DNA of 64,000 nt, from NCBI RefSeq assembly GCF_947172395.1, contig NC_069102.1, positions 10,632,442 through 10,696,441 on the forward strand. The letters run 5' to 3'. The position numbers were made by a program, and so were the translations under genes. The notes under the pieces are model-generated. The model saw nothing but the letters and a program-made list of their open reading frames with translations, was not told the DNA's origin and searched no databases. Shown piece after piece: positions 41,700 to 53,919 of this stretch (within the stretch, counting starts at the first letter, position 1; every line of letters starts with the position of its first letter). This DNA is from Bicyclus anynana. Taxonomy: Eukaryota; Arthropoda; Insecta; Lepidoptera; Nymphalidae.

Positions 41700-44600
41700 A
41701 TGGTTTCCAAAGTGAGTTGTATCTGAAAATTATTTTAAAAAAATGTAAAATCCTAAAAAAAAAATATCATTTTAGTGCGATTGAGAGGGTTGCTTTTGAT
41801 AAAATTTTCTATTAATGCTATTTTACTTCATTATCAATACAGTTTTAAATTCATTAGAGTTTATTGCTAAGAATAACGAATATAATATTTTATATTTCTT
41901 TTTTTGAACAAATGCTTAAAACTGTAAATATAAAAATTAAGGACTTTCCATACAAACTTTCAACCCCTATTTTACCCCCTTCTATTTTTTTTTGTTTTGC
42001 TCCAAGGTCCCATTTACCATTATACCAAAATTCATCTTGATCGGTTCAGTCGTTCAGCCTTGAAAAGGTAACAGACAGACAGACTTACTTTGGCATTTAT
42101 AATATTATTATTACGAGTATAATTACGTTTGATTATAATAAAGAAACAAAAGCAACAAAATATAATCTTATTCAATTCAAGGCTCGTGCATCTATGTATG
42201 TAGGTACCTACTTATTGTTTGTTAGTTTAGGTAAAATTCATGTTTGCTAACGATTCTAAAGCACGTACGTAGTATGCAAATTGAATAAAATTCATATTTA
42301 ATTGCCTTATTGAAAACCGACCTTGTTGGTAATAAATATTGACCTAAAACAAGTATAAGAGAGTACTACTATGAATAGATTTTTCATTGTGTTTTGACCA
42401 CTGTGGTTGCTAGTGATTTTCAAAATGAAATCTGTATGTATATTTGAACTATATACAAGGTGTCCCGTAATTACTGGATAATACGCAAATGGCAGATACA
42501 CCATCTAATTATCTAAAACTACTTTGTATAGTTTTCCAAAAATCCATAGGGTGACCAAGTTATATTTTTTTTCGGATTTTTCAAACTTTACTTTCTTGAA
42601 TGAGTTATTTCAATGCTGTAGCTGTTGTAACTAAGATTTTAAAGATTTTATTTTTGTTATACATTGCGAATTAAATTACAAATTTACTTTAACACTATTT
42701 TTATAAATAATATTTTATTTATTATGAAGAAGAAGTTTTGAATACAATATTTTTTTTTTCACTAAGATGACACGATTAAAAAAAATGTCCTGTAAAAAAA
42801 TGTATGAAGTCGAAGTGTACTATTATTTTAAAAACTTGTACACTTATCTAGGTTTATAAATTGGTATAAAACTTGTGTCTACTTTTTGTAATTACAAAGT
42901 TGCTGGTAAAAGGTAAGGTGCTGAATTTTCAATACAAGAAAAAAAATTTAAGTGTGCATATTCCAACTTTTTTCCTTCAAAATGTTTTTAAATGTTGTTA
43001 ATGTAATTTTTGCCTACTTGCCTTGGATTTTTGGAAAACTATTCAAATTAGTTTTAGATAATTAGGTGGTGTATCTACCATTTGCATATTATTCATTAAT
43101 TACGGGACACCATGACGTATTTATTATGTTGCATGCATATTTGAAGTTTCGGTTTGAATAGTATGGTTACAATAATTAAGTATACTCAAAGTATGGTTAC
43201 TGAAGAAATTGTTGATAGGTAGTAGGTTTGTAGGCTACTACTTACAACTTGAAAAAACTATTTACCGCCATTACATAAATAATATCTAATAAAAAATTTA
43301 TAACAAAAATGTATAGCCATAAATATATAACCGGGATTAACACGAATCCCTCGGGAACTAAAAGGTTAGGCTGGACAAACATACAGACAGAACTCCCGTG
43401 GGATATTTGAAAAACTGAATTTCACGGAAGAAGTACAGCGTCCGCTAATATTTGTAATACATAAATATATAACGACTTCATCATTAACAACTTTGGCTCA
43501 CTGTTGAGTCTCCTCTCCTCTCAGAATCAGAGGCCTTTTAGTCCACCACGCTGGCTCAATGCTGATTGGCAAACTTCACATAAGTAGAGATTTAAGAAAA
43601 TTTTCAGGTATGCAGTTTTCCGCACGATGTTTTTCCTTCGCCGTTTGAGACACGTGATATTAAATTTCTTATTCCTCATCGTATATAATTCGTCCTCAAT
43701 GCGATCTTCTTTTTTTGATTCCAGACAATCTGTCTCCTTTTGTTGATAGCCGCGGTCACTTACGGTAAGATAAAGTTTTCATTTATATTTTGATTATTTA
43801 TACTAATATTACAAACAGGTGGGGTTGTAGGGATAATCGCTAGATCTATTAAATCGACTTTAAGAACTATTTTACCAATAGAAAACCACATTATTTGTTT
43901 GTGTAATAGGCTATATTATATCTCCGTATTATCACGGGAACGGAAATTCTACTACTACTACTACTTTTTTATAATACTAGTAGAAGAGGTTCAAAAATGC
44001 TAACACAACTAATAAAGCCATCGGTATATGTCCAAGCTGTGCTTAACTCATAACCCTCATTTTATATATATCATAGTGTAGCCTTCTTTATCTAAAATAA
44101 ACCGCACAAAAATACCAATTAAATTGAGAACCTCCTCCTTTTAAAGTCGGTTAATTATGATCAGCCGTTCTAGAGATTACTCCGGACAAACAGACAGGCA
44201 AAAATATAACAAAAGAGACTTGACATCACAGACAGACGCTTCGATTTTATTTATTTATGTGTTGATGATGATATGTTGATTTCTTCACAGCGTTCCCGCA
44301 AGATATAGTTGATGATCCCGGCTTCGGAAACGCACAAGGCCAGGGCGGATTCCCTAGTCAAGGTATACTTTATTGATTACTAACAGATGTCTGTGACTTC
44401 GTTCGCATAGAAATGTAACTCACGATCTCGGGGGCGCCCGGACTGATACACTCAGGCCAAAACACCCCTCCCGAACGGCCCTCTAAGTCGAGGCTCGAGT
44501 CTCAGAGGAGACGCCCTTAGAGAGTCGTTCCGCCCACTACTTTCTTCTGCCTTCGGGCCCCATCAGGCGATGCTTCTGCGCTCGCCCAAACCCCCCGGTG

Positions 44601-47043
44601 ACGCCGCTGAGGTCCCATAAGGAGCCTACGGCACTTACACAATCAGAAAAAAAAAAAAAAAAAAAAAAAGCATAGAAATGTGTATTTCTGATAATCCAAT
44701 CTGGAGATCTATTCTGTAAAAATGTTTTGTATAACTAGTAAGTGCGAGTTTCAAATTCACCTCTATCTTTCTCTTTCTATAGTATTGTTTTAGACAGAGA
44801 GAGACAGAGGTGAATTCGTATCTCGCACTTGCGAGTTTACGAAACATCATTACAGAATAGGCCTGCTGGTCTCAATGCAACATAATCTACGATTACTGTA
44901 CTTGTTAAATGCCATTTTTTATTATAATTATATTATAATTAAGTTTTTATGAGGATCTCGCATAAGGAGGGTGACCAGCTGGTTTATTCACTAATTTGGT
45001 CTTTATTAACAACCTATTAAAATAAACATCGAATCAACTGAGTATTGTCAGTATAGGCATAATTGACATAAGACCGGATGACATTAGATAGAATCTTAAT
45101 TTCGTATATATTATGTCAAATAACATACGTCAAAGTAAGTAAAGTCCTGGGTTCGATCCCCGGCTGGGCAGATTGAGATTTTCTTAATTGGTCTAGGTCT
45201 GGCTGGTGGGAGGCTTCGGCCGTGGCTAGTTACCACCCTACCGACAAAGACGTACCGCCAAGCGATTTAGCGTTCCGGTACGATGCTGTGTAGAAACCGA
45301 AAAGGGGTGTGGATTTTCATCCTCCTCCTAACAAGTTAGCCCGCTTCCATCTTAGACTGCATCATCACTTACCATCAGGTGACAATGTACTCAAGGGCTA
45401 ACTTGTAAAGAATAAAAAAAAAGCCTGCTGGCCCTGTAGGGGGCCCTTAAAACAGGCTGATAATGACTACAAGTTAGTAAAGTAAGTTAAAGTAATTAAT
45501 GTTTTTTTAACACACAAATTTATACGAGGTCGATGTTGTGTTTATAATAGAATGTAAATTATAGATGAATAAAATATAAATGAATTTCTTAAGGTTTTAA
45601 TGGAAGGTTTAAAACTTTTACAGACTTTTCAAATGTGGACCCAGGATTCACTCTGCCAAGTGTGAACTTTGGTGAGATTTTTTTATATTTAATCTTACTA
45701 TCATTCTATTACGTTATTGAATATTTTGTAATTAGTTTTATTTTATAAAAATTGTGTTGGTACATTTATTAATTTAATTATTATATTTTATTTTTATGAC
45801 ATTAATGATCATTGATTGATTGATATACAAATACTTTTATATTTGACATTTCAAATATAATTACTGAACATAGTTATCTTCACAATTTAAGTTTAATTTA
45901 ATATAATTGCTATTGACTTTCTTTTTCAATTTTTTTTTTAGATTTTAATTGTGTCTTTATAAATTCTTGTACGCCAGAAATGGTCAAATGTAAAATAACT
46001 GTGTATTTTCAACAAATGAATGAATAAATGAATACTAATATTATAAACGCGTGTGTATGGTTGTATGTTTGGATGTTTGTTACGTCGCAACTCCTAAAAC
46101 GAGTTCGATGAAATTTAAAACGAAGTTATATAATACCCTGAATAAACACATAGGCTACTTTTCATTCAAAAATCGGATTTGTGAAAAACTGAATTCCACG
46201 CGGACGAAATCGCGGGTGTCCGCAAGGTACATTTTCCGAGAATAGATATTTAAATAGGTAAATGTAGCAAAAAATTACGTTTACAATCAAGGTTCAAAAT
46301 TTTTACAGACTTGTCAAATGTGGACCCAGGATTCAGTCAGCCAGGCGTGAATCCCGGTGAGATATTTTTATATTTAATACGTAATATACTAGGGTATACA
46401 TCGGAGATCTAAATCTAATTAAAATTATCTAAAAAAATAATAAAATTAACTTTCCACTATTATTAGTGGGGCGCTCCGATCCACTAATTTGCACACCACA
46501 AAGACAAATACAAGTAAAATAAAAACAAATTAGGAAGAGATCAGCATAAAAAAGGCGGACTTATCGCTAAGTAGCGACTTCTTCCAGGCATAGGCAAACT
46601 TCGGTTTAGGAAAGGTTTATCAGCAACTTTTATAAGTGGGACACTGATCCATTACGGAGTAGCTTTTACAAGTAAGACACTCTGATAAATCATAAAGTGT
46701 GAGTGGGGCACTCCGATCTATTATAGTCAGCAGAACCTCGCGCTTTCGCGTTTCATAGTTCCCATTCCCCTGGGAATACGGAAATAAAATATAACCAATG
46801 TTATTCACTGATAATATAGCTTTCTATTTTATTTCCAGTGAAAGAATAGTTCAAATTGGTACAGTACTTTTTTTAATTTACTCTTTACATACAAAAATAA
46901 AGATCTTTCCTCTTTGTATAAACCTATTAGATTAGATTAAATTACACTGAAAATTGAATAGTAATAAATGAAATAAGTGTAAAATTAAATTAATTTTAAT
47001 TGTTACAGGTCCCGATCCCGAAGTCTATTATAAAAAGAAGTAG
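41700..47043 (+). CDS. Small secreted protein with duplicated exon, six exons
   Basis: Exons 41700-41711, 43725-43764, 44291-44362, 45624-45671, 46309-46356 and 47009-47043 encode 84 residues. The signal peptide is MVSKTICLLLLIAAVTYAFP. After QDIVDDPGFGNAQGQGGFPS come two near-copies of a 16-residue unit, FSNVDPGFTLPSVNF and LSNVDPGFSQPGVNP, each preceded by Asp. Each is on its own 48-nt exon in phase 1. The end is GPDPEVYYKKK. The two exons match each other in nucleotide sequence, including the acceptor (TTTTACAGACTT.TCAAATGTGG), so they arose by exon duplication. The segment PGFGNAQGQGGFPSQ resembles SGFGKGQGGLNSQ in the downstream gene. I do not recognise a named family. Introns contain SINEs, a MITE and Helitron pieces. 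Confidence 0.8.
41925..42115 (-). mobile_element. Helitron-like fragment, in intron 1
   Basis: Reverse complement of the family at 37365-37690: GGACTTTCCATACAAACTTTC, then CAGACAGACAGACTTAC. Confidence 0.6.
42459..43111. mobile_element. MITE with about 60-bp inverted ends, in intron 1
   Basis: GGTGTCCCGTAATTACTGGA at the left and its reverse-complement relative TTCATTAATTACGGGACACC at the right. The matching inner stretches continue for about 60 bp with few differences. The interior is AT-rich and non-coding. A target-site duplication is not clear. Confidence 0.75.
43478..43680 (-). mobile_element. SINE-A, head truncated, in intron 1
   Basis: From TTAACAACTTTGGCTCACTG to ACGTGATATTAAATTTCTTA; diverged. 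It ends about 45 bp before exon 2. Confidence 0.7.
44423..44669 (+). mobile_element. SINE-C with 24-bp poly(A)
   Basis: GCGCCCGGACTGATACACTC to GGCACTTACACAATCAG followed by an uninterrupted A run of about 24. Uninterrupted counterpart of 19325-19860. In intron 3. Confidence 0.75.
44978..45145. mobile_element. MITE fragment, GGTTTATTCACT family
   Basis: Left end CTGGTTTATTCACTAATTTGGTCTTTATT and inner part AACATACGTCAAAGTAAGTAAAG match 21625-21812 and 57690-58390. Interrupted at the right by the next SINE-B. Confidence 0.5.
45146..45430 (+). mobile_element. SINE-B, head truncated
   Basis: Starts TCCTGGGTTCGATCCCCGGC and runs to CTAACTTGTAAAGAATAAAAAAAA. Inserted in or next to a MITE in intron 3. 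Confidence 0.85.
46030..46225 (+). mobile_element. Helitron-like element, in intron 4
   Basis: ATACTAATATTATAAACGCG start, ACACATAGGCTACTTTTCATTC, and the end CGGACGAAATCGCGGGTGTCCGC. Confidence 0.65.
46500..46830. mobile_element. Mixed repeat debris, in intron 5
   Basis: AAAGGCGGACTTATCGCTAAGTAGCGA matches the insert at about 9360. It is followed by a Helitron-like piece (CCCATTCCCCTGGGAATACGG, 46738-46800). No exon here. Confidence 0.45.
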
Positions 47044-48660
47044 ATTTAAGAAGGTATTGTATTTGTAATAATCCTGTAATATATCATATTTATTTCATAA
47101 TTTTGTAAGTTTTAAAAAATACCTGCACGATACTAAATCGCAAAACGTAAACTGATATCATTTATTTTCTAAAATCTTATTGTTGATAATTATGAATGAA
47201 CAGTTAAATAGTATAGGTTAAATTAAATTTTATTATTTTAATTGGTTCCATTTTGCCCCTATGATCTTGTAATCTGATTTCTCTTGTCTGAAACTCTATA
47301 CTCCTGTTCAAGTTCTAATTTCATCAATAACAGTCTGTTTTAAGGCCATCACAGGGACAGACCTCTCTTCTTGTAGGAGAGGGCATATGTGACTTAGACA
47401 CACCTCGCTCCTGCCATGCAGGTTGAAGGGCATGGAGGGTGATAATGTTTGACTTTTATTAACAATTATCGTTAATTATCCTTTTTTTAATCAGTGAAAT
47501 TAATAATTATTATAATTTTTCGATAGGTAATGACCGCAGCATGGACGGATGAATGGATAAAATTCGCGCAGCTTAATGAAAATTTATTTAGATTTTAAGA
47601 ATACTTTGTACAAACTTGAATAATTTTAAATTTATTTAATTATAATATTAATAAACATATTTGTTTATATATTTTTTATTTTGTTTACGTTATTTTTGAA
47701 AAACCAACCCTCTCTCCAAACGTCTCATATTATATTTTAACGGTTTCATTATCGGAATAATTTAATTACAGTTTCATCCGAGTTGATAATATTAAAAGCG
47801 TATTTGCTAAGATTTATTACAAGATTGTCAGACTCCCTATTTAAATAAAAAAAACAACCTAGTGTGAGTTTCGCCCACCGAGGGGTCCGTACACATTTAA
47901 AAGTACATATTTTCTTAACCTCCAAGGTGATTACTTCAGATAAAGGGTTTTTTTTTGTAGTTTCACATTTTTTCCTACTTGTGGTAATTTATGGTAATAC
48001 TTGCTACATAATTCTAGGTTGACGGAAAGTTTATTTTCATTCCCTTGAAGCTGTGAAAACATCTCTTAGTTTTTAACGTAAAAAAATGTATATTTTGACA
48101 CTTTGACGAGTGTCAAAATATACATTTTACTGTAAACAAGATATGTTTTTTTTATTTTCAACTCAATTAGATACTTCGATAGTTCCCGAGATAGGGTTCT
48201 TGACAGACAGATGGTCAAAATAGTGATTCTAGAAGGGTTTTACCTTTTGAGGAACGCAGCCCTAAAAAACAAACAACCAAAATGATTCATTATTTAATAT
48301 AACGCGAGAATATAACAAGAAAGATTAGCTAACTTATCCCAATAGCTACGAGTATAGGTACAGGACTATCACTTGCCCACCTGGAATGGTGGCAAGAATA
48401 CTGGCTGCATTTCCGTGTTGGATAACCAGACTGATCCTTTGCACAAAAAATGATTTAGCTGTTTTGTCATCAGTTGAGACAACTAGCCGGAGTAAAATTA
48501 TTCGTGTCAATTTTTAGTCAATACCCTTAACATCTACCATCATTTAGACATTTTGGGTAGATTCCACAATAACAAGAGCAATACGAACAACACAATTAGG
48601 GCAGATATGTAAATCACATTTGTTTGCAAAACAAATCACGTTGGGGTCAAACGATCACAT
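47044..48660. other. Intergenic DNA between the two Gly/Gln-rich genes
   Basis: AATAAA at 47650 may be the polyadenylation signal of the gene ending at 47043. The phrase GTGATAATGTTTGACTTTTATTAAC at about 47448 recurs near 23640. A common moth repeat end lies at 48196-48270. No exon found. Confidence 0.4.
48083..48128. repeat. Hairpin, 20-bp perfect arms
   Basis: AAAATGTATATTTTGACACT and AGTGTCAAAATATACATTTT flank a 6-nt loop. Likely a MITE remnant. Confidence 0.65.
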
Positions 48661-48679
48661 TGAGAAGATAATTGTTGGC

Positions 48680-48713
48680 TATAAAGTTGTGAGAGATGCT
48701 CTCCCGACTTAGT
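48680..48713 (+). promoter_or_regulatory. Core promoter of the Gly/Gln-rich gene 48.7k
   Basis: TATAAAG at 48680-48686 and TTAGT at 48709-48713, about 30 bp apart; the ATG is 30 bp further down. Confidence 0.65.
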
Positions 48714-48742
48714 GTAAACAGGCGAGTGGCTAAACTGCAAAT

Positions 48743-50712
48743 ATGACTTTCAAAGTGAGTATTTTCATTTATTTTCATGATTTACTGAAATAAGTTATCA
48801 TACCTAATACGTCTAACGCAATTCGTAACTTTTCTATCATTATTTATTGTTGCAATTATGAAAGAGAACAGTTAAAAACTTCAGCTAAAAATTACAAAGC
48901 ATTGTGGAAAAATATCAAAAATTTTACTAATTTAGGTAATACAAAAAATAAAAACTCAGATTTACTGAATATAAAGGCAAGCTGTGCCGAATCCGTCAAT
49001 CATGTTAATTGCTATTTTGCAAATGTTGGGAAAAATCTAGCAGAAAGTGTCCCCAAGAGTCCACACCATACGTCTCGAGTGGCTGCGCCACCTTCTTATT
49101 TGCACTTCTCATCTTTTGGCTTATTAGATACGGACTTTCAAGAAGTCAGTAACTTAATAATAAATTTAAAGACAGAAAGTGCTTCTGGATGGGATCGTAT
49201 CCCAACAGAATATCTGAAACTGGCTAATATTTTGGTTACACCAATCCTTGTTCATCTTGCTAATCTATGTTTCGGAAAGGGCATTTTTCCTACTGCACTA
49301 AAAAAATCTATAGTTACTCCAGTATTCAAAAGTGGTAATACCGATGATATCTGTAATTATAGACCAATTTCAGTATTACCTGCGATATCTAAAATTCTTG
49401 AAAAATTAACAAACAATAGACTTATGAAATATTTAGAACAACGTCATATTTTATCTGATTTCCAATATGGTTTCAGACGTGGAAAATCTACCGAAGACGC
49501 TGTACTGGCACTCAGTGATGAAATTGTTAACCAGTTGGATAGCAAAAATAAATGCTTAGCAGTATTCTTAGATCTCAAAAAGGCCTTTGATACTGTTTCT
49601 ATTCCATTGCTCTTACAGAAACTGGAAGCTATCGGTATTAGAGATGTGCCCCTATCTTTATTCAAAAGCTATTTAACAGAGCGCACTCAAAGAATCAAAA
49701 TTGAAAACTATTGCAGTAATGATATTAATATTACTTATGGTGTTCCCCAAGTGTGCTTGGACCTACTTTATTTTTAATATATATTAACGATTTGTGTAAC
49801 CTCAAGATTGTTAATGCTAAAATTTTCGCCTATGCAGATGACACTGCTGTTGTCTTTACTGGCAACACTTGGGATGATGTTCGCAGACATGCTGAGACTG
49901 GTCTAGCTAAAATTTCCATGTGGCTTAACAATAACCTCTTGACCCTTAATGCTGAAAAATCTAATTATATATGTTTTTCTCTTTGTGAGCGGTCACTTCC
50001 AGCGCAATTTGGCATAACTATTCACTCTTGTCTGCAGAATAATGAGTTTTGTGACTGCCCAACATTGAAGGAAGTCCAAACTGTTAAGTATCTCGGAGTA
50101 ATGTTAGACCACAGACTTAATTGGTTTGCGCATATTGAATTAGTATCTTGCAGAATTAGGAAACTCATTTGGATTTTCAAAATCTTAAGACATATAGCTT
50201 CTAAGAAGCTTCTAAACACAGTATATCTAGCTTTGGCTCAATCTATAATAAGTTATTGTATACCAGTCTGGGGTGGAGCGGCAAAGATAAGGTTTCTAGC
50301 TGTTGAGAGAGCTCAACGCTCACTTCTAAAGGTTATGCTCTCCAAACCTTATAGATATCCTACAACTAATTTATATGCTGAGTGCGAGTTGCTTTCAGTT
50401 AGAAAATTATATATATTGCACACTGTGTTGAGAAAACACAAATCGTTGGCATTTACACCACTCAAACTACGCAAAAGGCGTAAAGATGTTGTAGTGCAAA
50501 CCACTCGGGCTAGAACCTATTTTGCTAGAAAACAGTTCTGTCTACAATCTGATGTTTTATATAATAAGATAAACAAAAAACTCGACATATACCCAGTAAT
50601 AATTAAGGAGTGCAAGAAAACTGTTATTAAATATTTATCGTCACTGAATTATGAAGAAGTAGAATCCTTATTAAAACTTATATCCTGAAAAACACACACT
50701 CACACACACTCA

Positions 50713-50758
<46 letters not shown>

Positions 50759-53354
50759 AACACACACCAACACACACATGTGAAACAATCTATTATAATA
50801 ATTTTGTAAAGATTATTTATTTATTATTATTAATATTCATTTAGAATCTGATATTTCTGTACTGTACTGGCTATGGAAGAGCGGAGCCTTCTAATACAGA
50901 AGTAGTTTTACTACTCCTAAAAGAAGGTTCCAAACTCGCACTAACTTATGTAAATTTAGAAAGTGAAATAAACGATTTTTATTTTTATTTATTTATTATT
51001 TGTCCTTTTTTAATTTTTAATAAATGCTAATAATTGGATACAAAATACAATTAAAGATTTAAAACAAAAAAAAACAACCCTCCCGCTGCTGGCCATTGAG
51101 TACAATACGCGCTGTCAAGAATCACTGCCTTCTTTAGTCGATCCAGCAGTTAAGCGAAAGCTTCAGGTGTGGGTCAAAACTTTTTGCTATAACTCATTGA
51201 CTGAAACTACTATTGGAACAATAATAGATGACCTATTCATTCCACATGGCGGTAATCTAGTAAGCAAGGTCCAAGTTTTTTGATACTTTTGCCTTTTCAG
51301 CTTAAAAACATCAAGTTATTTGGCTGGCTAAGGCCTCCGTCTAAAAAATGGGGATACAGAGCCAGATTTAATATTTTAATGATAACGATCGAGACCGTCA
51401 GCTCTCTGCTCTGCGAAGTACAGGATTATAATAAGAATTCCCAACTCCGTGCTGAGAATTATTAGTAATTTTTTAAAACTTCGAAATTAGGATTTTTTGA
51501 TCCAAAGCCGAATATGCTAAACACTGGATCACCAAGGCGGTTAGTTGTTTGTGTCTAAATCCACATCACTTGAATTTTGAACCATTTCAGGTACTTTGCC
51601 TTTTACTGTTGCTAGCGGCCGTGGCTTATGGTAAGATTTATTTGGAAATTAACTTATTATTCAATTTTTAAATTTAAGTTAATTAATAAGTTATTATAAT
51701 AATTATTATTACATTTACAGGCCGTCCATACTACCACGGTGAAGATCGGGATCAACAAGGAGGTAACTATTATCTACTTAGATGCAAATTCATCATCTTA
51801 ATATATTCATCGTCAATATATTTGTTTATTTACTCATTTTATTATTTATGTGCAGGACATCGTGATTCTGACTCCGGCTTTGGAAAGGGGCAAGGCGGGC
51901 TTAATAGTCAAGGTAAGTTAATAAATCATCATTAAAAACCCCTGTTCGGCTCACTGTTGAGCACGAGTCTCCTCTCAGAATGAGCGGGGTTAGGCTATTA
52001 GTCTACTACGCTGGCCTAATACGGATTGGCAGACTTCACACATATACAGAATTAAGAAAATTCTCAGGTATGCAAGTTTCCTCACGATGTTTTTCCTTCA
52101 CCGTTTGAGACACGTGATATTTAATTTCTGGTCTGCACATAACTGTAAAGTTGGAAGTGCATGCGAGACCGGATTTGAACTAACGCCCTCAGAATCGCAG
52201 GAAGAGGTCATATCCACTAGGCTAGCACGGCAGTAAATGAATAACAATTATTTATTGCGCTAGCCGTTTTTAAAGTTTTTTCAGAAATGTTGTGATGCTG
52301 CAGCCCTTTAAATCGGATAGTCGGTTATTTAAACTATTATCTGATAGTCGAAACAATATCACATTGGGTCAATCTTTTCTAAAATTTTTGTCTGCCTGTC
52401 TTTCTGTTTGTCCGGGCTAATCTTTGTGGCGGTTGAACCGATTTTAATAGAGGTAGCCTCTATAACATCCTCTGTCTTTACCCTGAAAAGTCCATGATTC
52501 CCGCGGGATTTGTGAAAAAAAATTGATTTCACGTGATGAAGACCCCGGCGTTCATTAGTAAATATCATTTATGTTTATGATTATGTTGACTTTTTTTTAA
52601 GGTGGATTTGGTGATGGATCCGGCTTTGGTAGAGAGCGACAAGGATTTGGACAAGGTAAATAAACATAAGGCCACAGTTGGCGGAATTATCGAGCTACAT
52701 ACTTACAAATAAAAAAAAAGTGTCAGCTCCGACGCACGAATGGAATTTACTCTTTCAGATCGACTGTCTAAATAGGTGTATGTTGCCCCGCAGCATACAC
52801 TTTGTACGACTCAATACCTACGCATGAAAAGTGAAAGGTGCGCAACTGGGGAGCAGCAGGCCGCGGCGTGAGCGCCTAACAACAGCACATGGTGAAAGGT
52901 GCACAGAATAGGTTGCGCACAAATACGTAACGCTGTCATTCGTTCAACGAATTTTACTGTCCATATTTTTTTCATACAGGGGGCTATATATTAAAAATCG
53001 ATTTTCAAGGAGTAAACTCTAAAAAGATGCAGTCAAATTGAGAACTTCCTCCTTTTTTGAAGTTGGTTAAAAAGTCACAATATATATCAGAAGGGGGGGG
53101 GGGGGGGGATTTGTTAGTTTTTTTTATGTTTTTTATATATTTACCCATAACTCTATAATTTATTGTCTTCAGGATTCGGTACTGACAAAGGGTTTGGCCA
53201 AGGTGGTCAAGGCGGCTTCGGCCAAGGTGGTCAAGGTAGCTTCGGCCAAGGTAGTCAAGGTAGCTTCGGCCAAGGTGGTCAGAGTGGCCACAGCGGCCAT
53301 GGAGGATCTGAGGGACATCGCCACCGAGGAGGATATCAGGAACACGGATATTAA
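48743..53354 (+). CDS. Gly/Gln-rich secreted protein, six exons
   Basis: Exons 48743-48754, 51591-51630, 51721-51762, 51856-51912, 52602-52655 and 53173-53354 encode 128 residues. The signal peptide is MTFKVLCLLLLLAAVAYG. The mature part begins RPYYHGEDRDQQGG; the following exons each encode a Gly/Gln-rich module (SGFGKGQGGLNSQ, GFGRERQGFGQ). The last exon has repeats of FGQGGQG/FGQGSQG, a SGHSGHGG stretch and the end YQEHGY. Every internal exon is in phase 1 at both ends, so modules can be gained or lost without breaking the frame. There is no Cys in the mature part. AATAAA lies at 53368-53373. It is a paralogue of the gene at 41700. The 2.8-kb first intron holds a retrotransposon. Gly/Gln/His-rich repeats are seen in cuticle, silk and some antimicrobial peptides; which applies here is not shown. 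Confidence 0.83.
48902..49777 (+). pseudogene. Reverse transcriptase, first part (frameshifted)
   Basis: Carries reverse transcriptase blocks typical of CR1/L2-type LINEs: FKSGNTDDICNYRPISVLP, YGFRRGKSTEDAVL and the catalytic-region block VFLDLKKAFDTV with its Asp. The frame breaks just after YGVPQ at about 49750, where the usual GS..GP continuation is displaced by a small deletion. The amino-terminal endonuclease is missing through 5' truncation. The element copy is therefore not functional. Confidence 0.85.
49753..50688 (+). pseudogene. Reverse transcriptase, second part (frameshifted)
   Basis: Continues the protein in another frame: LGPTLFLIYINDL, then the catalytic box FAYADDTAVVF with its paired Asp, then the thumb region and a carboxyl end that finishes SLNYEEVESLLKLIS. 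The two frames overlap slightly only because of the frameshift. The reading frame is otherwise intact for about 310 codons, so the insertion is fairly young. Confidence 0.85.
50693..50777. repeat. (AC)n microsatellite
   Basis: CACACACTCACACACACTC, then a long AC run to about 50757, then CCAACACACACC units. Inside the LINE 3' region. Confidence 0.9.
51001..51590. other. Rest of intron 1, not recognised
   Basis: Contains a slightly GC-richer island at about 51075-51170 with no open frame that joins a splice site. It may be another decayed insertion. Confidence 0.35.
51935..52235 (-). mobile_element. SINE-A, in intron 4
   Basis: From CCTGTTCGGCTCACTGTTGAGC to GGCTAGCACGGC; moderately diverged. 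Confidence 0.8.
52375..52560 (+). mobile_element. Helitron-like fragment, in intron 4
   Basis: GTCTGCCTGTCTTTCTGTTTG, GAACCGATTTTAATAG, and a decayed GTGATGAAGACCCCGGCG end. Confidence 0.45.
53093..53109. repeat. Homopolymer run of G
   Basis: About 17 consecutive G in intron 5, about 65 bp before the last exon. Length may be uncertain in sequencing. Confidence 0.85.
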
Positions 53355-53544
53355 ATATACCTACCTGAATAAACAAACGGTTTTATAATTCATGGTACTC
53401 AGATTCAAAGTTTGGTGGTATAACTACTAAGAAAAATATTAAAAAAAATATATAAAATAACATTTATATTGTAATTCCTATTTAATAAATATCTTGGTTG
53501 TTTTCTGCTAGTATCATTTTATCAATCATTCAATCATCATCATC

Positions 53545-53715
53545 ATCATCATCATCACCATCATTAAGAATGAGACGGATTAGGTCAACCACGCTGGCCA
53601 AATGCGGATTGGCAGACTTAACACATGCAGAGAATTAAGAAAATTCTTTGGTATGCAGGTTTCCTCGCGATGTTATTCCTTCACCGTTTGAGACACGTGA
53701 TATTTAATTTCTTAA
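53545..53715 (-). mobile_element. SINE-A, partial
   Basis: After an ATC microsatellite (53531-53562), the body runs from AAGAATGAGACGGATTAGG to ATTTAATTTCTTAA; the head is missing. Confidence 0.75.
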
Positions 53716-53919
53716 TCAAATCTTTTTAACAAAAAAAATCCACCGATTTCAAAATCACAAATACAAACTAAAAAGCGTAAAATAACATCATAATTGTGCT
53801 ACCTTCTGATCACTTTGAAGGCGGTGCCAAGCCAGTGGCGTATTAATTAAAATCGTTTCTGATGGAACAGTCTGAAAATCCTGAAACTTCATGATTTAAG
53901 CGGCTTAAGTAAGTAAGTA

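Larger units (their letters stand above)
48850..51000 (+). mobile_element. CR1/L2-like LINE, 5' truncated, in intron 1
   Basis: Coding text is open from about 48850 (YEREQLKTSAKNYKALWKNI) through the reverse transcriptase to the stop at 50688. An AC microsatellite follows, then a 3' tail and a TTTATTTTTATTTATTTATT end. It sits in sense orientation with the host gene. Families of the CR1/L2 group end in short tandem repeats like this. Confidence 0.8.

Noticed and set aside
53173..53354. CRISPR-like repeats in the FGQGGQG coding region
   Set aside because: The periodic DNA is a coding repeat in an animal gene; there are no repeat-spacer units anywhere in the window.
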